Shown: piece after piece, positions 59,264 to 64,000 of the stretch | How the letters are laid out: each line of letters opens with the position of its first letter | Position numbering within the stretch: position 1 is the first letter of the stretch | Source of the DNA: Streptomyces cyaneus | GTDB lineage: Bacteria > Actinomycetota > Actinomycetes > Streptomycetales > Streptomycetaceae | Length of the DNA: 64,000 bases | NCBI RefSeq assembly: GCF_004028635.1 | Contig: NZ_RQJW01000008.1 | Location: 372,001 to 436,000, forward strand | Direction: 5' to 3' | Made by a program: the position numbers and the translations under genes | Notes under the pieces: model-generated | The model's database searches: none | Seen by the model: only the letters and a program-made list of their open reading frames with translations | Told to the model about the DNA's origin: nothing

Positions 59264-59936
59264 CGACACGCGGACCGGGGTCGCCGAGCGGACGCCTCAG
59301 GCCTACTGGGACACCCGCCACGCCGACCACGACGACCTGGCCTCCGGCGGGCACATCGGGCTCGACCGGCCGGGCAACGAGATCTTCTACGCCCAGCGGC
59401 TCGGCACGCTGCTCTCCCTCATCGGCGACCTGTCCAGCCCCGCCGCCCCGCTGTTCGTCCTCGACGCCGGCTGTGGCAAGGGGTACTTCGCCCGCGCCCT
59501 GGCCCGCTGCGGCCATCGGGTCGACGCCTTCGACATCAGCCCGGCCGCCGTCGAGCACGCCCGCGCCGAGGCCGGCGGCCCGCGCTACGCCGTCGCCGCG
59601 CTCGACGAGTGGCGCAGCCCGTGGCCGTACGACATCGTGGTCTGCGTGGACGTCCTGTTCCATGTACTGGACGACCAGGCGTGGGCGGCCGGTCTGCGCA
59701 ACATGGCCTCCCTCATCCGCGTGACCGGCCGCCTGATCGCCACCGACATCGTCACCGATATCGCCGCCGACGAGGCCACCGCCGAGCGCACGACCCACGG
59801 CGCCCGCATCGTGCACCGCCCGATCGCCGCCTACCGCGCCGAACTCGAGCCGCTCGGCCTGCGGCACACCCTCTCCAGGCCGTACGGCTTCCGGGAGAAC
59901 CGGGTCGGCTTCCACGTCTTCACGAGGATCCGCTGA
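59256..59936 (+). CDS. SAM-dependent methyltransferase
   Basis: A 226-aa class I methyltransferase with motif I VLDAGCGKGYFARALARCG, acidic motif DAFDISPAAVEHA and VCVDVLFHVLDD. It overlaps wecB and the next gene, so it is cotranscribed and likely methylates a sugar of the glycan. The acceptor is unknown. Confidence 0.85.
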   Translation: MADDTRTGVAERTPQAYWDTRHADHDDLASGGHIGLDRPGNEIFYAQRLGTLLSLIGDLSSPAAPLFVLDAGCGKGYFARALARCGHRVDAFDISPAAVEHARAEAGGPRYAVAALDEWRSPWPYDIVVCVDVLFHVLDDQAWAAGLRNMASLIRVTGRLIATDIVTDIAADEATAERTTHGARIVHRPIAAYRAELEPLGLRHTLSRPYGFRENRVGFHVFTRIR

Positions 59937-61747
59937 TGCGCCTGACCGACCTGCTCCATCCGCACCTCGACGGCGTCACGACCGTGGTGGACGCGACCCG
60001 CGGCGGCCTGAGCCTGGAGCCCTACCTGCACCTGCCGCCGGGCGTCGCCCTGCGCGAGGACGACGAACAGCCCGTCGCCGAGGGGGAGTTGGCCCTCCTC
60101 TCGTACGGGCCCGACGCCGAGCTGCACGGAAGCGAGGACGCCTGTCGTGCCGTACTGGCACGCATGCGGCCCGGGGCGCGCGGGCTGATCGTGCTCGGTC
60201 ACCGCGCATCCGAGCTCCCCTACCACCGGCTGCTCGACCATCTCGTGGCCCACCGCTGCCAGGTCCTGCGCGCGGCACCCCTCGACTACGTCCATCTGCA
60301 CGCGGGCGCGGTCATCGCGCGCACCGACGAGCTCCTGCCGCCGCACGACTTCTTCGGCCGGCCCGTCCCCGCCGACGGCCACGCCACGGCGCTGCGGATC
60401 GCCGACGAGTACGTCTTCGCCGACCTCGCCTCCCGGTCCCTGCGCGCCCGGGTGCTGGATCTGGAACGGACCGTCGAGGAGGCGGAACGCACCCGGGGTG
60501 CGGCCGGGCAGGACGGGCTCGCCGAGCGGCTCGCCGCCGCCGTACGGGAGAAGGATCAGCTCGCCGCCGCGCTGCGGGCCGCCCGGGACCGGGTCGAGGT
60601 GCTGCGGGCGCGCGTGGCCATGCTGGAGGGCTCGACCTCGCTGCGGGTGGGAAAGGCGCTGGTGACGGCCGCGCGCTCGCCGAAGCGGGGCGCGGTCAGG
60701 CTGCCGGGGGAGTTGTACGGACTGTGGCGCGGGCGGCGGCGCTCGGCCGGGCCGGTGTCCGGGAGTGCGCCGAAGGACGGGGTCGCCGAGCCGGACGCGC
60801 CCATGGACGGCCGTTTCCACCTCGCCCATCGCGCCCTGACGGTGGCACCCCGCGACCGCCTCGTCGTCGCCGGTGTCCTCACCCCCGCCACCGCTGAGGA
60901 CTTCGCGGCGGACGTGGTCGTGAACCGGTTGCTGCCGCACGACGGACGGCTGCTCGTGCAGCGCACCGACCCGGATGTGCTCGTCGTGCAGCTGAGCGCC
61001 TGCACGGGCGACGGTCCCTGGTCGCTCACCGGCACCGGGCTCGCCCCGGATCTGGACCGCACGCTCGCCGAACTGCTCGCCGAGACAAGGGCGTTGGGGC
61101 GGTCGGCCGTGCTGTGGCGGGACGGTCCCCCGTCCGCCGCGCCGGGGCTCGCCCGGCTCGCCTGGGACTCCGTCGTCGACGCGGACACCGGAGTACGGCT
61201 CGGCCGGCTCGACCCGGTCGCGGAAGGGCGGGAGCGGCTGCGCGAGCTGTTCCGGGCGGACAGCACACGGGTACGGCTCTCCCGGCTGGCGCGCCTGGCC
61301 GGGGCCCCGGATCCACTGGACGAGCGGCGCGTCGCCGTCCTCGCCGCGCCCCGGGACCGCACCGACGTCGCCCGCCTCGTCGGGCAGGTGCTCGGCCAGC
61401 TGCACCGCCCGGTCGAGGTCGTCGTACCCGACCCGGCGGGACTCGACGAACTCACCGCCGCCGGAGTGACCGTGCGCCGAGGGCAGCCCCTGGCGCCCTG
61501 GGTCGCCGACTGGACGGACCTCACCGAGGACCGGCCGGACACCCTGCTGCTCGATCTGATGTGCGCCCAGGAGTACTCCGGCGCCGACGCGGTGGGCCAC
61601 ACGCCGACCGCCGACGACTACGTGTTCGTACCGTCGCTTCGACCACTGCTGGTACGCCGGTCACTGCACATGTCCGGTACGGGGCCTGGACGTTGGGCCG
61701 GTCAGGGACACCGTCTGTTCGCCGTGCGCGGGAAGGAGCCGTCATGA
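59936..61747 (+). CDS. Coiled-coil protein of unknown function in the glycan cluster
   Basis: A 603-aa protein that I cannot assign to a family. Residues 1-165 resemble the back half of methyltransferase or glycan-associated proteins (GARGLIVLGHRASELPYHRL, YVHLHAGAVIARTDELLPP). Residues about 175-240 form a predicted coiled coil (ARVLDLERTVEEAERTRG...REKDQLAAALRAARDRVEVL), followed by a basic hinge and a second globular part. It starts TGATG with the methyltransferase and ends ATGA with the glycosyltransferase. A scaffold that ties glycosyltransferases together is one possibility. Confidence 0.6.
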   Translation: MRLTDLLHPHLDGVTTVVDATRGGLSLEPYLHLPPGVALREDDEQPVAEGELALLSYGPDAELHGSEDACRAVLARMRPGARGLIVLGHRASELPYHRLLDHLVAHRCQVLRAAPLDYVHLHAGAVIARTDELLPPHDFFGRPVPADGHATALRIADEYVFADLASRSLRARVLDLERTVEEAERTRGAAGQDGLAERLAAAVREKDQLAAALRAARDRVEVLRARVAMLEGSTSLRVGKALVTAARSPKRGAVRLPGELYGLWRGRRRSAGPVSGSAPKDGVAEPDAPMDGRFHLAHRALTVAPRDRLVVAGVLTPATAEDFAADVVVNRLLPHDGRLLVQRTDPDVLVVQLSACTGDGPWSLTGTGLAPDLDRTLAELLAETRALGRSAVLWRDGPPSAAPGLARLAWDSVVDADTGVRLGRLDPVAEGRERLRELFRADSTRVRLSRLARLAGAPDPLDERRVAVLAAPRDRTDVARLVGQVLGQLHRPVEVVVPDPAGLDELTAAGVTVRRGQPLAPWVADWTDLTEDRPDTLLLDLMCAQEYSGADAVGHTPTADDYVFVPSLRPLLVRRSLHMSGTGPGRWAGQGHRLFAVRGKEPS

Positions 61748-63927
61748 GCCGTACGCTGCGGGCGCTCGTCTACGGCGACGTGGACCTCAACCTCATCGAC
61801 GGCTCCGCCGTGTGGGCGCAGTCGACGGTGCAGGCCCTGTCCCGGGCGGGCTGCGACAGCCGACTCGTCCTCAAGTCCCCGGTCCGGACGGGCCGGTTGA
61901 CCGATCCGCTGGCCGAGCTGCCCGGAGTCACCCTGGTGCACCCGCACGAGGAGCGGCTGCTGCCGGGCCTCGCCGACCGGCCCATGTCGCCGGTACAGGC
62001 CGCGCAGGTGCTCACCCGGCTCGACGAGGACGAACCCTGCGACCTGCTGGTGCTGCGCGGCCGGCGGCTGGTCACGCGGATCGTGGCCGACGGACGGTTC
62101 GACGGGCGGATCTGGGCCTACCTCACCGACATCCCGCAATCTGCCGCCGAGATGACCGAGGCGGCCCGCGCGGAACTCGCCCTCATCGCCGAGGCCTCGC
62201 AGCGACTCCTGTGCCAGACCGAGGAGTTGCGCTGCTTCCTGGAGACCTGGGTGCCCGAAGCCTGCGGCAAGTGCGTGCTCAGCCCCCCTGCGGTGCCCGA
62301 GCCCGGATTCCCGCTGCCGGACCGGGACGGGCCGCACGATCCGCTGCGGCTCGTCTACACCGGCAAGTTCGCACCCCGCTGGAACACCCTGCCCATGACC
62401 CGGCTGCCGGAGCTGCTCGCCGAGCGAGGCGTCCCCGCCGAACTGCACACCGTCGGCGACAAGATCCACGACGACGCCGCCCACCCCGACTTCCAGGCCG
62501 ACATGGCGCGGGCCCTGGCCGGCACCCGGGGCGTCCACCACCACGGCGGACAGCCGCGCGAGGAGGCCATGCACATCGCCGCGGACTGCGACGTGGGCCT
62601 CGGCTGGCGCGACCCGGAGCTCGACTCCAGCCTCGAACTGTCCACCAAAGTCCTGGAGTTCGGGGCGCTGGGCCTGCCCGTGGTCCTCAACCGCACCCCG
62701 GCGCACGAGGCGTTGCTCGGCACCGACTATCCGCTCTTCGTGCCCGGACGCGCCGGACTCGACGACGCCGCCGAAGCCGTCGCGCGGGTCGCGCGCGAGC
62801 CGGAGGCGCGGCGCCTCGCGGCCGACCGCTGCCGCGAGGCCGCCCGCCACCACACCCTCGACGGAGCGGCCGCCCGCTGGCGCGCCCACCTCGACCGGGC
62901 CTTCCCGACCGCACCCACCGAGGTGACCGCCCGCAGCCGACCCCTGCGCGTGGGAGTCGCCGGCCACGACCTGAAGTTCCTCACCCGGCTGCTCGACCAC
63001 TTCCGCTCGCTGCCCGGTCTGGAGGTACGGGTGGACGCCTGGTCGGCACTGTCCCGCCATGACCCGGACGCGAGCCGTGAGCTCGCCGACTGGGCGGACG
63101 TGGTGGTCGTCGAGTGGTGCGGTCCGGCCGCCGTCTGGTACAGCCGCCACAAGCGGCGCGGCAGCCGGCTCGTCGTACGGCTGCACCGCTTCGAACTGGA
63201 CGCCCCCTGGCCCCAGCAGGTCGACATCGACGCCGTCGACCGGGTGGTGTGCGTCAGCCCGTACTACGCCCGCCGCACCCGCGAGCACACCGGCTGGCCC
63301 GCCTCCAAGGTCGTGGTCGTCCCCAACTGGGTCGACACCGACCAGCTCGACCGCCCGAAGGCACCGGGCGCCCACCACCGCCTCGGCATGATCGGCATCG
63401 CCCCCAGCCGCAAACGCCTCGACCTCGGCCTCGACGTACTGGAGGCGCTGCGCGCCCGGGACCGGCGCTGGCACCTGTCGGTCAAGTCCAAGCCGCCCTG
63501 GGAGTACTGGTGGATCTGGAACAAGCCCGAGGAACGTGCGCACTACGACGCCGTACTGCGCCGTATGCAGACCTCGCCGCTCCTCGAAGGTGCCGTCGTC
63601 TTCGACACGTTCGGGCCGGACGTGGCGGGCTGGCTGCGGCGGGTCGGGCATGTGCTGTCCACCAGCGACGACGAGAGCTTCCACCTCGCGCCCGCCGAGG
63701 GGATGGCCTCCGGCGCCGTGCCCGCACTGCTGCCGTGGCCCGGGGCGGACGAGATCTACGACCGACGGTGGATCCACGACAGCCCCGAGGCGATGGCCGA
63801 GGCGATCGCCGAGCTCGGGGAGGACGGCTGGCGCTCCGCCGCCGAGCTGGCCCGCACCCAGGTACGCGAGGGCTTTTCCCTGGACCGGGTCGCCGAGACC
63901 TGGACGGAGCTGCTCGTGACGGGATGA
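61744..63927 (+). CDS. Two-module GT-B glycosyltransferase fusion
   Basis: A 727-aa protein with two glycosyltransferase-like halves. Module 1 (about residues 1-390) has LRLVYTGKFAPRWNTLPMTR and a donor-site segment LELSTKVLEFGALGLPVVLN. Module 2 (about 395-725) restarts with RPLRVGVAGHDLKFLTRLLD and contains MIGIAPSRKRLDLGLDVLEA and HLAPAEGMASGAVPALLPW, each ending with the acidic motif of retaining GT-B enzymes. Two donors or two successive linkages are likely. It overlaps the coiled-coil gene and ends the operon before a strong hairpin. Confidence 0.8.
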   Translation: MSRTLRALVYGDVDLNLIDGSAVWAQSTVQALSRAGCDSRLVLKSPVRTGRLTDPLAELPGVTLVHPHEERLLPGLADRPMSPVQAAQVLTRLDEDEPCDLLVLRGRRLVTRIVADGRFDGRIWAYLTDIPQSAAEMTEAARAELALIAEASQRLLCQTEELRCFLETWVPEACGKCVLSPPAVPEPGFPLPDRDGPHDPLRLVYTGKFAPRWNTLPMTRLPELLAERGVPAELHTVGDKIHDDAAHPDFQADMARALAGTRGVHHHGGQPREEAMHIAADCDVGLGWRDPELDSSLELSTKVLEFGALGLPVVLNRTPAHEALLGTDYPLFVPGRAGLDDAAEAVARVAREPEARRLAADRCREAARHHTLDGAAARWRAHLDRAFPTAPTEVTARSRPLRVGVAGHDLKFLTRLLDHFRSLPGLEVRVDAWSALSRHDPDASRELADWADVVVVEWCGPAAVWYSRHKRRGSRLVVRLHRFELDAPWPQQVDIDAVDRVVCVSPYYARRTREHTGWPASKVVVVPNWVDTDQLDRPKAPGAHHRLGMIGIAPSRKRLDLGLDVLEALRARDRRWHLSVKSKPPWEYWWIWNKPEERAHYDAVLRRMQTSPLLEGAVVFDTFGPDVAGWLRRVGHVLSTSDDESFHLAPAEGMASGAVPALLPWPGADEIYDRRWIHDSPEAMAEAIAELGEDGWRSAAELARTQVREGFSLDRVAETWTELLVTG

Positions 63928-63929
63928 TG

Positions 63930-63969
63930 CCCGAGTCCCCGGAGCCTTCGCGGCGTCCGGGGACTCGGG
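63930..63969 (+). terminator. Hairpin terminator of the glycan operon
   Basis: Perfect 14-bp stem (63930-63943 with 63956-63969) and 12-nt loop, beginning 3 bp after the last stop codon. Confidence 0.85.
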
Positions 63970-64000
63970 AGTTCGTGCAGGATCAGCGCCGGATCAGGCC

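Overview
The window is about 70% G+C or higher and shows features typical of a Streptomyces chromosome. These include GTG/TTG starts, tightly overlapping ATGA/GTGA operons, a complete ram (SapB-type lanthipeptide) cluster, a tRNA-Leu without an encoded CCA, and the dispersed GC-rich intergenic repeats common in this genus. All identities come from reading the translated sequence and recalling family motifs; no database search was run.

Layout. 1-2.35 kb: end of a nucleotide-pyrophosphatase-like gene and a Tat-exported sugar-phosphate isomerase-like protein. 2.4-14.3 kb: an oxalate module. On the minus strand are oxalyl-CoA decarboxylase (oxc), formyl-CoA transferase (frc), a fused ADP-forming acyl-CoA synthetase and two tandem OxlT-like antiporters. 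Divergent from these are a sucC/sucD pair and an aldehyde dehydrogenase. A perfect 8-8-8 dyad lies in the shared promoter region, and a long poly-C tract interrupts the minus-strand unit. 14.56 kb: tRNA-Leu(GAG). 14.8-22.5 kb: ram cluster, with a response regulator (ramR-like) convergent with ramC-ramS-ramA-ramB; the RamS precursor, too short for routine gene calling, is read here. 22.6-23.6 kb: decayed region with SDR and ferredoxin fragments. 23.7-25.7 kb: an EF-G paralogue preceded by a possible leader peptide and hairpin. 25.8-27.7 kb: two head-to-head pseudogenes (NACHT NTPase and membrane protein).

27.7-33.9 kb: a MinD/CooC-like ATPase, and divergently a GNAT acetyltransferase, peptide/nickel-type binding lipoprotein, fused permease and MFS exporter, with no ABC ATPase. 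34-34.5 kb: three 95-bp tandem repeats. 34.5-42.0 kb: the most interesting block. It holds a CDP-alcohol phosphatidyltransferase, BchC-like dehydrogenase, catalytically atypical 6-pyruvoyltetrahydropterin synthase homologue, GT4 glycosyltransferase, methyltransferase, flippase-like membrane protein, creatininase-family amidohydrolase and a GTP cyclohydrolase II carrying Met where the canonical enzyme has the key Tyr. This combination suggests an undescribed pathway that starts from GTP via a formylated pyrimidine (FAPy) and may end in a glycosylated or lipid-linked product.

42.2-45.6 kb: FAD oxidoreductase plus two saccharopine-dehydrogenase-like genes in one overlapping operon. 45.6-49.4 kb: beta-lactamase-fold hydrolase, MFS exporter/TetR pair with a duplicated operator, and a PPOX-fold flavin/F420 protein. 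49.5-51.7 kb: degenerate STAND/TPR protein. 51.6-63.9 kb: cell-surface glycan cluster with wecB/wecC homologues (ManNAc/ManNAcA route), three GT-B glycosyltransferases (one a two-module fusion), a TagF-like protein, a methyltransferase and a coiled-coil protein of unknown function.
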